From Bagarius yarrelli (taxonomy: Eukaryota; Chordata; Actinopteri; Siluriformes; Sisoridae): a stretch of DNA of 64,000 nt. The position numbers and the translations under genes are program-made. Below, one piece after another: positions 1-10,949 of this stretch (its first letter is position 1; each line of letters opens with the position of its first letter). The notes beneath the pieces were generated by a model. It was not told the DNA's origin and made no database searches. It saw only the letters and a program-made list of their open reading frames with translations. The stretch lies in assembly GCA_005784505.1 (NCBI GenBank), contig VCAZ01000044.1, positions 2,492,810 through 2,556,809 on the forward strand. The letters are read 5' to 3'.

Positions 1-344
1 AAAGACTATTTCTACAGTTTTTAAACATTAACCTTTGAATCAATACCAAGACCTAAATGATCATATCAGTAATAGTAAAGATACTCTGGTATCTGATATT
101 CGGCTTTAGCAACAGTACAAACCTTGTGTGCCTGCCAATAGACACTACGCTTAGAGCTAGCAGCATATAGATATTAATGTGTGGTCATATTCGACCCACA
201 TTCATTGGCATGTTTATGAAAACTGTTTTGCAGTGAAGGAACTTTGTACCACCTGTCAGATCTATTATAATTCTGCATCTTAATATTTAATCAAATCTGG
301 CCTTTGCCATTAAAATATCTGTTATATTATCATATAATATAATA

Positions 345-592
345 TCTTCTTCTTCTCCTTTCAGCTGTTTCCTTTTAGGTGTCGCCACAGCAAATTATCT
401 GTCTCCACCCAACCCTATTCTCTACATCCTGTTCACTCACAGCCGCTAACTTCATGTCCTCGTTTATCGCATCCATATACCTTCTCTTTGGTCTTCCTCT
501 TTGCCTTCTGCCTGGTAGCTTTATTTCTAACATCATTCTACCAATATATTCACTATCCCTCCTCTGTACATGTCCAGTATTCTGTTTGTAAT
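345..592 (-). mobile_element. RTE-like non-LTR retrotransposon, 3' end relic
   Basis: Read on the minus strand, this segment encodes the C-terminal end typical of fish RTE-type LINE open reading frames: RRQRGRPKRRYMDAINEDMK, then a W-R-Q-I-I-C-C-G-D segment before the stop. It is followed by a GAA-rich 3' tail (a run of TTC on the plus strand, 348-358). A related fragment in the opposite orientation lies near 55300-55530. Only the 3' end is present, as expected of a 5'-truncated insertion. Confidence 0.7.
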
Positions 593-1249
593 ATCTGTTC
601 TGTTAAATGACCAAATTTTAGCCCAGGTTAAACTATAGGACAGAGTTTGTAGTGAATATATGTAGGTATAAAATGGAGTTTATGGTTGTCTTAATGACTG
701 CAGGTTTCCCAGGTCAACAATCCCAAATCACACGCTGATGCTTGATGCTACTAATTGGGATAGACTGTTAGTGGTGATGCACTGTGATTGGTTTTCTGCC
801 TGTCTCATTATTCAGCTATAAAGGCTCTTGACCCTCCACGTATATATAACGGTCTGCCAGTGAGGAAGTCTGTGCAGAACACAGCTGTATAAGTGCAGAA
901 CTAGAATCCAGAAACAACTAAACTGGCAGTGTTAAACTGAGCGGCGTGTCTGGCATTACGCTTTCAGCGAAAAGGATATTAAAGGCACATGTTTTAGACA
1001 TAACTTCCGTATTATTTTTGGGTATAGGTGCCTTTTTCCGAGATTAATTTGTTCAATCGTTTTCTAAGTGTGCTGTCGTAAAGATTAACCTTTCGTGTAC
1101 CTAAATGGGCCTGGAAGTCACCACATGTTTCTTTGTTTTCTGGTGAACATTTCCTTTTTTAAGGTCATGGCTGATTTTTTTTTTTTTTTTTTTTTTTTTA
1201 ATGATGTAGAAACACCCAAGTGCTCCAAAATAGCAGACTGCTAATTGCC

Positions 1250-1358
1250 CATATAGGGGAAGTGGTTAAGGTGTTAAACAAATTGCTGAGTTGTATAAAA
1301 AAAGTGATAAATGTAAGTTGCTCTGGATAAGGGTGTCTGCTAAATGCTGTAAATGTAG
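1250..1358 (+). repeat. tRNA-derived fish SINE relic
   Basis: It carries the 'gtggttaaggtgtta' head and the conserved 3' tail 'ctctggataagggtgtctgc' followed by 'taaatgctgtaaatgta', shared with several other copies in this window (10239, 41990, 47937). The middle part around the box B is deleted. Confidence 0.7.
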
Positions 1359-2484
1359 TCACTTTTCTTTACTAAATGTAAAAAATAGAAAGGGTGAACC
1401 TATTATTGTCCACCAGGTTTCCAAACATTGGTATGCTTGTAGGGAAAAATGTCTCCTTTATAAAGGGAAAATTTAGTTGCTGTAGTTCGGGTGGTTTATA
1501 AAGGTTAGTGAGGACAGCAAACTTGTTAACAGTCCCTGAATAAATGTTTGTCTGAGGTTTAATTGCTAAATTCTTTTTAAGATTTTAATTTGAATAGCAT
1601 TTTAGGAATGTTTTGTTGACTAACAGTATGTATTATTGGCTCGTTTATGCACTGGTTTGGATCAAAAGAATATTTGTGTTAGAATTTACATGTAATACAT
1701 TTAAGTTTGTGGTTGTAAAGTGAGAAAATGTGAAAAAGTTTAAGGGTATATATTTTTTTAAGACACTGTGTGTATACATATATAATGCATCGTTCCTTTG
1801 TTGTTACTTATGATCTTCAGAGAGAAATGTCGTCGACTTGGCTGTTCAGCTGGATCAAAAGTCCGTTGTTGCATAGCATTTCATTTGTGATTTGTTGTAC
1901 ATCCCCAGGATGACAACTTAATAAAAATAAATGTGCGATGGTATAACAATGCTGGCCAGGTGACCAAATCGTGTTTGTTAAACCCTGTTTGCTAACGGTG
2001 TTAACTGGCACCATGTCTTACACCAGGTAAAATGTTCCTGCATCAGTGATTATTTTTCTTCTGCTTATATGGTGCAACACTGGCAAACACATCTAAAATA
2101 GTTTTTTTTGCTTTGGACATGAATCAGATTTGGCTTTGCACTCATCGTACAAAGCTTTGTGTCGCCCTAAATGATGAAATCATGATACTCCTGACAAAGT
2201 GCCTGTCTTTGGTCATTATCTGTTCTGTAGCCAAAATATTTCCGTATAACCGACGCTGGTTCTTTTTTCGTCAAATAAATCTTTCGCTGATAAGCTTTTT
2301 CTTTTCGCTATGCACACACATAACCTGCATGTCAAAAACGTGACTCACCAACATGCTTTGTTAATCAAATATAGTTTTTTTTTCTTTTGAATGAAATGTA
2401 ACAATGTCGATGCTAAAACGATGTATCGTGCAGCCCTTTATTTCATTTGTAAAGAAGCCAGTGTAGCTCCAGGCTTTATTCCAG

Positions 2485-2570
2485 ATATATACAGGGTTCC
2501 CACACTTAAAAGTACTTGAATTTCAGTCATATGGATTCAGTCTGAAAAGTACTTGAAAAACGAAGGTAGA
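2485..2570. repeat. interspersed repeat relic (agtacttgaa type)
   Basis: The segment has two spaced 'aaagtacttgaa' motifs after 'cagggttcccac'. From memory this resembles a common vertebrate interspersed repeat that begins 'gggttcccac' and contains repeated 'agtccttgaa' blocks. The class is not known to me. Confidence 0.35.
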
Positions 2571-4988
2571 AAATCATGGTGTGTGTTTAGAGCCCTGCGT
2601 GGGACCAGGTTTCTTAGGAACATTTTCACAACGTCTGTGATTCACTCCTGTAAACCTTCTATAATTGTATACTGCACATCAGGGAGCCACTATCAATATG
2701 CGGGGCATCGAAATCGCATTTTAATGAGTGCTTTGCTGTTTCGAAAGCACATCTTATACAGAATTCACACTGCTTGATTTTAGGCCTGAGTTTCCCTCGC
2801 CGACAGCAATGCCAATTACCGAAGCTATGATCTGAAGGATTTGCTGAAGCGTCGCAGAGGCTCTTGGAAGATTTGGCATGCTAAATATCTGGACCTGTCT
2901 GCAATTTAAAAGCCTGCAGTGTGAAATGAGTTCTGAGTAAAAAATACCACAGCGATGACCTACAGCCATCGATGAAGCCAGTTACAGGGCAGCAGGGAGT
3001 TTGGGGAGGAGTTAAAGACCACAATATCAGCCAGCATGTCATCGGTTTTCTTTTTTTTGTTGTTGTTGCTTTTTTGGCCCTTTACGCTACAAATCAGCAT
3101 GCAGACCATATGTATGCACAAGTTTTTGCAGACCATGATTTGAATAATATTTCCAGTCTTGCTTGAGAACTCACTCGTGAGCCTGCATTAAGTTACCTCT
3201 CATGGAAGTTTGATTGTAAAACGCAGTTTGAGGACCAGGCGATTTGGACGTGTTTTTTTTTTTTTTTTCCCCTCATGTCATCGTGCTATCATGCATGTAA
3301 AATACAGCAACAACTTAATGTTACCTAAATGTTATTGTTCAGTGTGAACTCGGCATTACAAGATCTGATATTTGTTAATAAGTATCAGGATATGCAGCAC
3401 ATTTTCCATGTATGGATGCAGGGTTATTAAGTCCTTGTTATTTCAATTGGGCTGCTTTTAAATTTGTTTAATTAAAAGTTTAAAATGCTGCGTAAATTTA
3501 ATTTGACTGATATACTTGTATCGCAACATATTGCATGCTACGTATGACGTATAAAAACTGTACTAGATGTACAGAGAAGGGTTCCCTGGTTTGGAAGCCT
3601 TTGAGCTGTTTTTATAATCAGTGTAACAGAAAACAAAATATGCATTTTTATGTATGTTAGTGACAGATTTTGAGGCATGGTTCAGTTTAGTCATGCAGAA
3701 CTGGCATATCAGGCTGTATGACACAGAGCAGACGCTTCCAGTTTAGCGTAGCTACGTTTAACAGCTGAACTAAATGATTTCCATTTCTATAAAAAAGCAA
3801 AACGATAGTAAAAGAAAAGAAAAAGAAAGCGATAGTAGGGGGAAGTGCTGCGATGGGGGGGGGGCTAGTAATGTAATAAAAGAATGATTCTACAGTATGT
3901 GCATTTCCTTAATGTTATGCTGCTGTTGCCTGTCACAAATAGCCTGTTAGCCTTTTTACCAGGTTGGTGATGACAACGTTACTTCTGTTCTAAGTGAGAG
4001 GAAATCTGTAGAGACTTTTTTGTGCTGGAGCCAATTTTGTGCATAGTCAATTTTCGGATCATATTCCGAAATTCCGGTAAATCCTGGCCGTCTCCACACT
4101 AGCCTTTCCAGGCCCCCTTATTATAACTCTGTGCCCCTATAGGAGTTGCGGTTAGATGTTGCATTGTGTCGTTTTTTTTTTGTACAAAGCTACATTTTTT
4201 TATTTTGTCCTGCGTAAGAAAAAGTGAGCAAGTTATTTTAAAAAAACGAAGATGTCCTCTGGACGTTTTACAAGATTAAAACTAACACTGAATAGATAAA
4301 GTCGATTTGTCATTATGTAGCAAATATAAATAGTTTGTATGTTTCTATGGTATGTAAAGAATAAAAGACTGCACATTGTATTCGCATCAAGTCATTCAAC
4401 CCAGCGTTGATTTTGAAAGCTTTGAATCCGATTGGTCAGGAGATGAGCATTGTTTTTAACGGGACAGTACAAATAGTTTTATTTGTAAAAGTTTTAAGTA
4501 AAAAAAAAACAGATTTAGTTAATATTTATGCATTTTTTTCACTGTTCCTGTTACTGTAGTAACGGCGCATGCTACAGAAGAGGCTCCATACAATCTTAGC
4601 CAATGACAGCCGTATAAAGTAATCCTTATTGTTGATGCTATAAAATATACTAGCTAGCAAGCATTTATTTCCCATTTACAGAAGACGTCTCTTGTAATCG
4701 TTGTTTTGTTACAGCACTGACTGTTGTTTGTTATTCCTGGCATAATGCGCTTTTGCCCTGAGGGGATTTGCAGATGTTATCTATTTGTACTGCTGCCATC
4801 TTTACTTATTTAAACAATTATTTGACTGGATTTTATCTGTTTTTTGTTGCATCATTTATTCTTATCGCTGCATTATAGTTTTTCTTAAAAATGTGTTTTT
4901 GTCAGTTTTTTCTGTGTAAACGCTTTTATTTCCAGGGTAGTTTTTAGCAAGTGTTTGAATAAAGTATATAATATGTCTGTCTCTACAG

Positions 4989-5161
4989 AATGCCTGTATA
5001 CATTTCCATGCCAGTGGAACTACAGGCCTGATCACTGCATGTATGGCAGCAACTGCAAGGGGGCAGAGGAAGAGGGTGTGTCTATTCTCCATGGCAACCG
5101 TGGCGTTTACCATGATGACAAGCAGCCAGCTTTTAAAGTGGTGTATGATTCTATACGTGAT
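4989..5161 (+). CDS. gxylt2: gxylt2 penultimate coding exon
   Basis: The exon is 173 bp, begins after 'tctctacag', enters with two bases of a split codon, and ends in codon phase 0 at 'cgtgat' before the strong donor GTGAGT. It holds the GT8 His motif (HGNRG). An open frame runs from 4955 through the donor into the TG microsatellite at 5289; that read-through is not a real protein. Confidence 0.88.
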
Positions 5162-5286
5162 GTGAGTCGTGTCTTTACAAATGCTTTTCTTTTAAAAAAA
5201 ATAGTATATGTGCCTGTTTACAAATTCATCTTGAAGCCAAGTACATGTTTAATGAAAAGGTTTGATTTTGTTCATTGTAACAAATA

Positions 5287-5367
<81 letters not shown>

Positions 5368-6044
5368 CCAATCAGCCGCAAAGTGTGATAGAGGAAAAAA
5401 ACCTCTTCCTCTGATTTGGGTCACGAACATTTGATACAATGACTGAAATTAATAAATATCAAAATACACAGTTGCGCAAACTTTTATTTATATATATATA
5501 TATATATAATATTTGACATTAGCAGACGCTTATGCATGTATCTGATTTATCTGATTTATTACCGCATACAAATAAGGCCTGAATACAATCTCGGAAAAAA
5601 ATATCGGAATCCATGTGAAATTTTTTTCCTGCTTACACTACCATGAGTCATATCTGATCACATTGGAGGAGAAAATCGGAATTGGTTGATACGTTCAGTG
5701 TAAATGTGGCCCATGGTAATTTGCTAGATTAGACAAGTGTTCCTGATAGAGTTGCACGCCAAGGGTGTTTTCTGTTTAGTCTTTCAGCTTTAAATGCATT
5801 ATGATTAGTGACATGTTCACATCACAGTTAACACCTGTTCTTACTTCTGTTTCAGTACCCTGTTGGAGAAAACTTCTTACAGTCCTTGTTTTCACCTCTT
5901 CAGACCAAATTCTTGGACACTGTCAACACGCTCTGTGGTCGAGTTCCTCAAGTGTTTCTAAAGCAGATTGAGAAGACAATGAAGGCTGCGTTCGAGCAGA
6001 AAGTGATCCGTCACGCTCGACCGTTACACAGGCAGCGGCGCTGA
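4989..6044 (+). CDS. gxylt2: glucoside xylosyltransferase (gxylt2-like), C-terminal two exons
   Basis: Partial gene: two coding exons, 4989-5161 and 5856-6044 (stop TGA), joined in frame, giving the last roughly 120 residues. The family is a Golgi type II membrane glycosyltransferase (GT8) that adds the first xylose to O-linked glucose on EGF repeats such as those of Notch. The first exon encodes FPCQWNYRPDHC, then YGSNC, then LHGNRGVYHDDKQPAF. The HGNRG block corresponds to the conserved metal/UDP-binding His motif near the end of GT8 domains. The last exon encodes the helical C-terminus with T-V-N-T-L-C-G and VFLKQIEK, ending in a basic HRQRR tail. I chose GXYLT2 over GXYLT1 because of the neighbours ppp4r2 and pdzrn3. 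The N-terminal anchor and the catalytic DxD exons lie outside the window. Confidence 0.88.
5289..5365. repeat. (TG)n microsatellite
   Basis: About 38 uninterrupted TG units lie 128 bp downstream of the gxylt2 penultimate-exon donor, inside the last intron. Confidence 0.97.
5856..6044 (+). CDS. gxylt2: gxylt2 terminal coding exon
   Basis: The exon starts after the acceptor 'tctgtttcag', reads YPVGENFLQSLFSP in phase 0, and stops at TGA 6042-6044: 62 codons plus stop. It is weakly conserved, as expected for the C-terminal tail of the family, but contains the recognisable LCG and KQIEK segments. Confidence 0.85.
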   Translation, partial: YPVGENFLQSLFSPLQTKFLDTVNTLCGRVPQVFLKQIEKTMKAAFEQKVIRHARPLHRQRR

Positions 6045-8087
6045 ACTGCAAGCCATGTCATGGTTTACTAAGGACAAGGAGCTGATTCTCCAAAACCAGT
6101 GTTTTCTTTCATGGAACATGTGCAATACAGAGAATGCTGTGTGGTTTCCGAATCAATGCGTTCTGTCTGGAAATGATGATGATAAGCTGCTTGGATAGAC
6201 TGGGTGTAAAGCAGTGATTATGATAGAAAGGAATGGCAGCTTGATGAGGTGGTTGCTCTCCAAAGAACTGGACCTTTCAAGTGTAATAGCAATGGGGTAA
6301 AAATAACTGGAAATCTGTGGGCTATATTTAGTATGAATTCAGTTGGGTTTTTTTTTTTTTTAGAGAGAGAGGTTTGTATTATAAGAAGTATTGATGTTAA
6401 AATAACTGCGAAAGATTGCACACACTTTATTATTCATCGTTAGGGAGAATTTTAGGAAAACGACATGATAAGAATGTAAAGCGGGGATCAGACAGTGTGT
6501 GGGTCCAGGGCGCTGTAGCACTTCGAAATGTACAGTGTTCTTATTCAAAGATAATGGTGTGCCTGAGGGCAGCGTCCTAGTACTGAAAGATTCTACTGCC
6601 TGATAATAAGGCTACTTTTATTCATCTCATGTTGTTTACTAATTCTGTTTCTATAAAAGAGAAATTCCAGTTAACACATCCACCCAGTCTACATCACATC
6701 AGAGCCCTGCCCAGGTCGGAAGCCATAAATAAGGTTTAATCTGCATACATTTCTTATTATTATTGCACCATAATACGGTACAGTTTGCTTCTTTTTTTTA
6801 ATGACATGGCAGTGTTATTTTATGATTTAAACCACTTATACAATATTCTCTTTTTTTTCACGTTTTCAGTAGATGTTTTGGTGTGAAACGAAGGCTTCAA
6901 ACATTGAAAACGACACAAATTTGACCTCTCTTACGCTTCTACAAGCCCTAAAATATGGCAGTGAAATTGCTTTTGGAAAGTAATAATCAGTTAACGCAGC
7001 AGAAGTATTTCAGAGCATTTGTACTATTCTTTCCGTCTCGTAGCAGGACACGGACAAAACCTTGCTCATGGACATGTTTTTGGGGTTTTTTCTAATCAGT
7101 TTTTTTTCTCACCAGACTTTTAAGGTTTTGCGATGCGCCGACTCGCTGATCGTTAATCATTTCCTGAGGCATTTTAGGTATACAACGCATATTTTATTGT
7201 GTATGTGGGGCTTCTCTAAGGGACAGATCTGTCCCAGATGAAGGACAGATTTAAGCAGATCAGTAAATAAGAAATATAAATTTAGACTACACCGCATCAC
7301 ATGACTCAGTTATCTAATACTAACAGTGACCTGAGTGTAACCACTTGAAGCTGTTTTTATTTTAAGCCTAATTAATTATTGATAATTATTAATAATAATT
7401 CATTTTTAACATGAAATGTTTAACGTCCTACGTTGTTTGGTAATAATATTTCAAATGAAATCATCTATGTTATGGTCCAATCGCATTTACCTTACAAACA
7501 ATGGTGTTTTTCCTACCCATTGATAGTGTTACAGTGGAATTTGTGTTACAGTGTGCTTTGCATTGCATTCAACATTCCTCATAAAATAAAATGGATGCCT
7601 CTATGTTCTTTTTCCATGAAACTGTGTTGCACCAGTGATGTATAGTTCCTAGTCAATTTTACAATATCTAACAAAATATGTACAGCAGCTCAAAAGTAAG
7701 AAGTGTCCCATCATGGGGCAAACTGTAAAGGAGCTTATAGCTAAAACGATTACCACACATTCATGAGTAGGAATTTTTGGGACTTTTTACTGATTGGACA
7801 TTGAGAATTCTAACCTTGCATGTTCTTACTCTCAACCTAAAATAAGCAAAACAGAAATTTCACGAGCTAAAAGGAAAAACATGATGAGTTTTATATCTGT
7901 GATGTTCAACCCACGTAAAACTGCTACAGTATCGACTCACACTACCACCAGAATTCCTAATCACATTGTATTTATTTTAAAGTTGAATGTACATTCATTA
8001 CACACTATTAGAAACATCATTACACAGAATCAGCCAGGCAGTTTCCTTTTTAGCCAATCATATGATACTGGCACAATCTATACAGTC

Positions 8088-8450
8088 ATGCGGCTAAAAC
8101 AGCAGAAGATTACACCAGGTCCCACTAGTGTCAGCCAAAAACGGGCATTTGAGGCTACAGTGGGCAAAGTTTCTCCCAAACTGGACATTTTAAAGACTGG
8201 AAAATGACTGAAACAGAAATGTGTCCACTGTAGCTTCAGCTGCCTGTTCTTTGCTTGCAGGAGCGGAAGCCTATGCAGTCTTTTGCAGTTGTATCTCATC
8301 CACCTTAAGGTTGTTTAAAAATGCTTTTCGTGGTAAAGAGTGGGGTTTTTTTGTCTATATATTTTATTGGTTCGAATCTTTCTTATTAACAAGGTGATAA
8401 GGTTTTTCTAGAACTGTCTCTTACTTGATGTGCTTTTTGTTTTTTAAACA
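8088..8450. mobile_element. head-to-head Tc1/mariner-like transposase fragments
   Basis: Plus-strand 8088-8205, in a frame with stops, gives N-S-R-R-L-H-Q-V-P-L then S-A-K-N and LRLQWA, the N-terminal DNA-binding region of fish Tc1-like transposases. Minus-strand 8450-8215 gives another copy of the same region: RYNCKRLHRLPLLQAKNRQL then KLQWTH, preceded by degenerate upstream Tc1 sequence. The two copies face each other around 8200-8215. Both carry stops or frameshifts and neither reaches the DDE catalytic core. Confidence 0.75.
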
Positions 8451-8470
8451 AACCCTGGCAGATCAATGTG

Positions 8471-8612
8471 ACTTACATTTATCTCATTTATACAACTGAG
8501 CAATTAAGAGTTAAGGGCCTTGGTTAGGGGCCCAGTGGTTGCAGGTTGGTGGTGCTGGGAATCGAACACTGATCTTCCAATTAACTTAACCATTAGGCTA
8601 CCACACTCATAA
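8471..8612 (-). repeat. tRNA-derived fish SINE relic
   Basis: On the minus strand this has the order gtggtagcctaatggttaag (box A-like), gttcgattcccagc (box B-like), then the conserved 'gggcccctaaccaaggccc' block and the 'tcagttgtataaatgagat' region seen in the other copies in this window. Confidence 0.75.
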
Positions 8613-8904
8613 AACAGTCACAGTCGTTAAGATTAGCCACATGATTGGCTGATAAGATAACTGTTTGTAGGTGTAGTTCTGCTGGTGACTAGGAGGTCAT
8701 AACAATTTTTCATTCGAGTGGTTTCACATGAAATAACAAGAAGTCAAAATTGTCTACTTAATTTTTTTTAACAGTACATTTTTTGCAGGTAAGCAATGAA
8801 CTGCTAATGCCGAAACAAAAATCTCTAGAATTACAAAAATACGTTTATATGTCTGCCAAATATTTTGTGATATTTGCCTGCAATTCTATTTCATCTTGTT
8901 TTTA

Positions 8905-8906
<2 letters not shown>

Positions 8907-8936
<30 letters not shown>
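8907..8936. repeat. (TTGA)n microsatellite
   Basis: Seven or so perfect TTGA units. Confidence 0.95.
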
Positions 8937-9864
8937 AAAGTGTTGTAAATAATATGATAAAAATGTGATCAGAACAGTGGGTTTTTTTCTCCTGGGATTG
9001 GCTGTCAGCATCATCTGACTGCTGTTAAAATGAAATATATATATACAAGGATACATTTCTTTTTGCATGTCCAAATTGTAATGAATTAAAATGTAAAATT
9101 TCCCTTTGTTTTTATTTAAGTTATGTGATGGTGTATGTCATGAATTTTTATGTCAGGTTATACTGTGTCACAGAATTGCTGGAAATTTCAGCTTCACTGC
9201 CAAAAAAAACCTGAACATTCTGAGCTGAATTACTCCAACAATGTCATACAGTGCGTTCCAAAAAAAATAAACACCTTTTTTTATTAAACCTTTTTAGCCA
9301 CTTTTATTTACAATTCATCTCCTACATCGCCATTACGGTCTTCTCGTGTATCTTTGGCTTGCAGCTTGGCAACAGTGGTGTGTGATGCGATTGCCATGTT
9401 TTCTCTTTGTACTTGTTACCATCAAACAGCTTTCTGATCCATCTATGAATATGATTCCTTTTGTCAAAGGAACAATAAACTTAAGTATACACATTTTAAA
9501 GAACACTATGTAGATAAATTTGTTTAAATAAAATAACAGTAATACGGTTAGCAAACCATTAAGACTAGATTTACTTAAAGTATTAAGATGGCCAGAAAAT
9601 ATTGTAAAAAGTTTACCACCTCAAACTACCCAACCCATCAGTGATTTGACATTTGGTAGCTGGTGAAATGTATTGCTGGATTTCTTTTAGCAGTGCTATG
9701 TTTTATTTAGGACAAATGTTATTTCTTCCTAAAATTTTTTCAATTACATTTGAATCATTTAGCACACAGTTAATGCTACTAACAAAAGTGTGATAAGGGT
9801 TTTTGTTGAAATTATAACAGTCTATTGTATAGTTACATTCAGTGTGGTTGGTTTCTGTAAGGGT

Positions 9865-9922
9865 CTCCTGAGAAAGGCTCCATGTGACCCGGTGCAGGAT
9901 AAGCAGTATAGAAATAGTTCCT
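9865..9922 (+). repeat. fish interspersed repeat, 3'-end fragment
   Basis: The 'gaaaggctccatgtgacccggtgc' to 'aggataagcagtatagaaat' stretch matches the end of the repeat family also seen at 35805-35915 (same strand) and, inverted, at 23228 and 34928. Confidence 0.55.
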
Positions 9923-10238
9923 GCTGTTGCTTATGCTAGAGCAGCTATAAATTAACAAATTTCAAATATCTTGGGGAACGTCAAAAATTATTGAAGACTT
10001 CACTGTGCTGTTTATTACATTATTAAAGCCCTTAAGGCTTAAATAATAAGTCCATTTCCTTTATTTTATCAGATCGCCCGCTGGATATGTCGATTGAAAT
10101 GACCTGATCGCTCGTTTTAACAGCGCATTAAATATTAAAATTACAGCACCGTCGGACAAACCAGATTTAAGCATTTAACACACAATTTAAATTTAATTAT
10201 TTATTTTTAAAGCATACACTTTAGTGATATTCAGTAGA

Positions 10239-10384
10239 TTCGGTGGGAAGTAGTGGCTCATGGTTAAGGTGTTGGACTTGATTCCCAGCTTCACCACTGT
10301 TGGGCCCCTAAGCAGGGCCCTTAACCCCCAATAGCTCAGTTGTATTAATGTAAGTCACTCTTTATAAGGGCGGCTGTAAATGTA
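10239..10384 (+). repeat. tRNA-derived fish SINE relic
   Basis: It has 'tggttaaggtgttggact', 'gattcccagc', 'tgttgggcccctaagcaggg', 'cccttaacccc' and the tail 'gggcggctgtaaatgtag', in the same order as the fuller copy at 41990-42155. Confidence 0.8.
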
Positions 10385-10698
10385 GATCAGGAATTAGCCA
10401 AGGGATGCGGGTTATACTAAATTGTACCTAGTATTTTTTAAACATTTTTTGATTAAATAAAAAGAACAGAACTTTGCTAAACATATAAAAAAAATTATCT
10501 GGACAATTAGCCAATTAAAAAACAACATACTATTAAACACCGGTGTTCTATTTGAAAAACACTTGTGACAACAAAGGAAAGCAAATAATGTTCGATTTAA
10601 ATTCTTTAATATTTCATCATTTTTTTTAATATTTATAAGACGAAATGAAATAAAGATTTTGGATATTCGGTTTAATTAAAAATACGATGCTATTTTTT

Positions 10699-10699
<1 letters not shown>

Positions 10700-10736
<37 letters not shown>
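10700..10736. repeat. poly-T tract
   Basis: A nearly uninterrupted run of about 37 T sits directly 5' of the CpG-containing ppp4r2 promoter region. Confidence 0.9.
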
Positions 10737-10739
<3 letters not shown>

Positions 10740-10911
10740 TTGGAGTCTGCAAGCAAACACTACACCACCGACCCCGCTTTTCCACCGCCTGACGTCACGC
10801 ACGCCATATTGAATTGAATTTTTTCCGCTCCAGCACGACAGCACCCATACAGAATCACAGCAGCCATTAGCACGTCGCTTCGTGGACATGATTTACACGC
10901 TCGGCGGAAAC
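10740..10911 (+). promoter_or_regulatory. ppp4r2: probable ppp4r2 promoter and 5' UTR
   Basis: This is a short, locally GC-richer, CpG-containing, TATA-less segment just before the first coding exon. It holds a perfect CRE palindrome TGACGTCA at 10790-10797 and two GCCAT cores (near 10803 and 10863) of the kind used by YY1 at housekeeping promoters. An upstream ATG at 10888 is in frame with the ATG at 10912. No transcription start could be read directly, so the exact boundary is inferred. Confidence 0.55.
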
Positions 10912-10949
10912 ATGGAAATTGACACACACACTTTTGGAGGCTCTAAAAG
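10912..10949 (+). CDS. ppp4r2: ppp4r2 coding exon 1, apparent frameshift
   Basis: The ATG at 10912 starts M-E-I-D-T, as expected for the family. The following LEALK segment (10934-10948, flowing into exon 2 DFEKK) is read in a different frame. A (CA)5 run at 10922-10931 separates the two. Removing two CA units would restore a continuous reading of exactly the family's length. The donor needed after 10949 is GTTCAT, which is weak. Confidence 0.6.

Larger units (their letters stand above)
1..4988 (+). other. gxylt2: gxylt2 intron (left part), no coding exon recognised
   Basis: This stretch lies upstream of the first recognised glucoside xylosyltransferase exon and ends in a good acceptor (polypyrimidine tract then AG at 4987-4988). 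I found no earlier gxylt exon in it. It holds an RTE-like LINE 3' end, a SINE relic, a poly-T run near 1174-1199, and a short repeat relic around 2490-2570. The small open frames here show no recognisable domain and look like chance. Confidence 0.6.
6045..10739 (+). other. gxylt2 3' UTR and gxylt2-ppp4r2 intergenic DNA
   Basis: The 3' UTR begins at 6045. I could not fix its end; an AATAAA occurs at 7585-7590 and others follow. The remainder holds Tc1 relics (8088-8450), SINE relics (8471-8612 and 10239-10384), a TTGA microsatellite and a long poly-T run just upstream of the ppp4r2 promoter. No other gene is seen. Confidence 0.55.

Noticed and set aside
4955..5434. 159-codon open frame on the plus strand including a long Cys-Val run
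   Set aside because: Only its middle is real gxylt2 exon (4989-5161). The rest is intron read through a GTGAGT donor and a TG microsatellite.
7794..8207. 137-codon open frame
   Set aside because: Its 3' third lies over a Tc1 relic in the wrong frame and the rest has no recognisable domain; no splice or promoter evidence.
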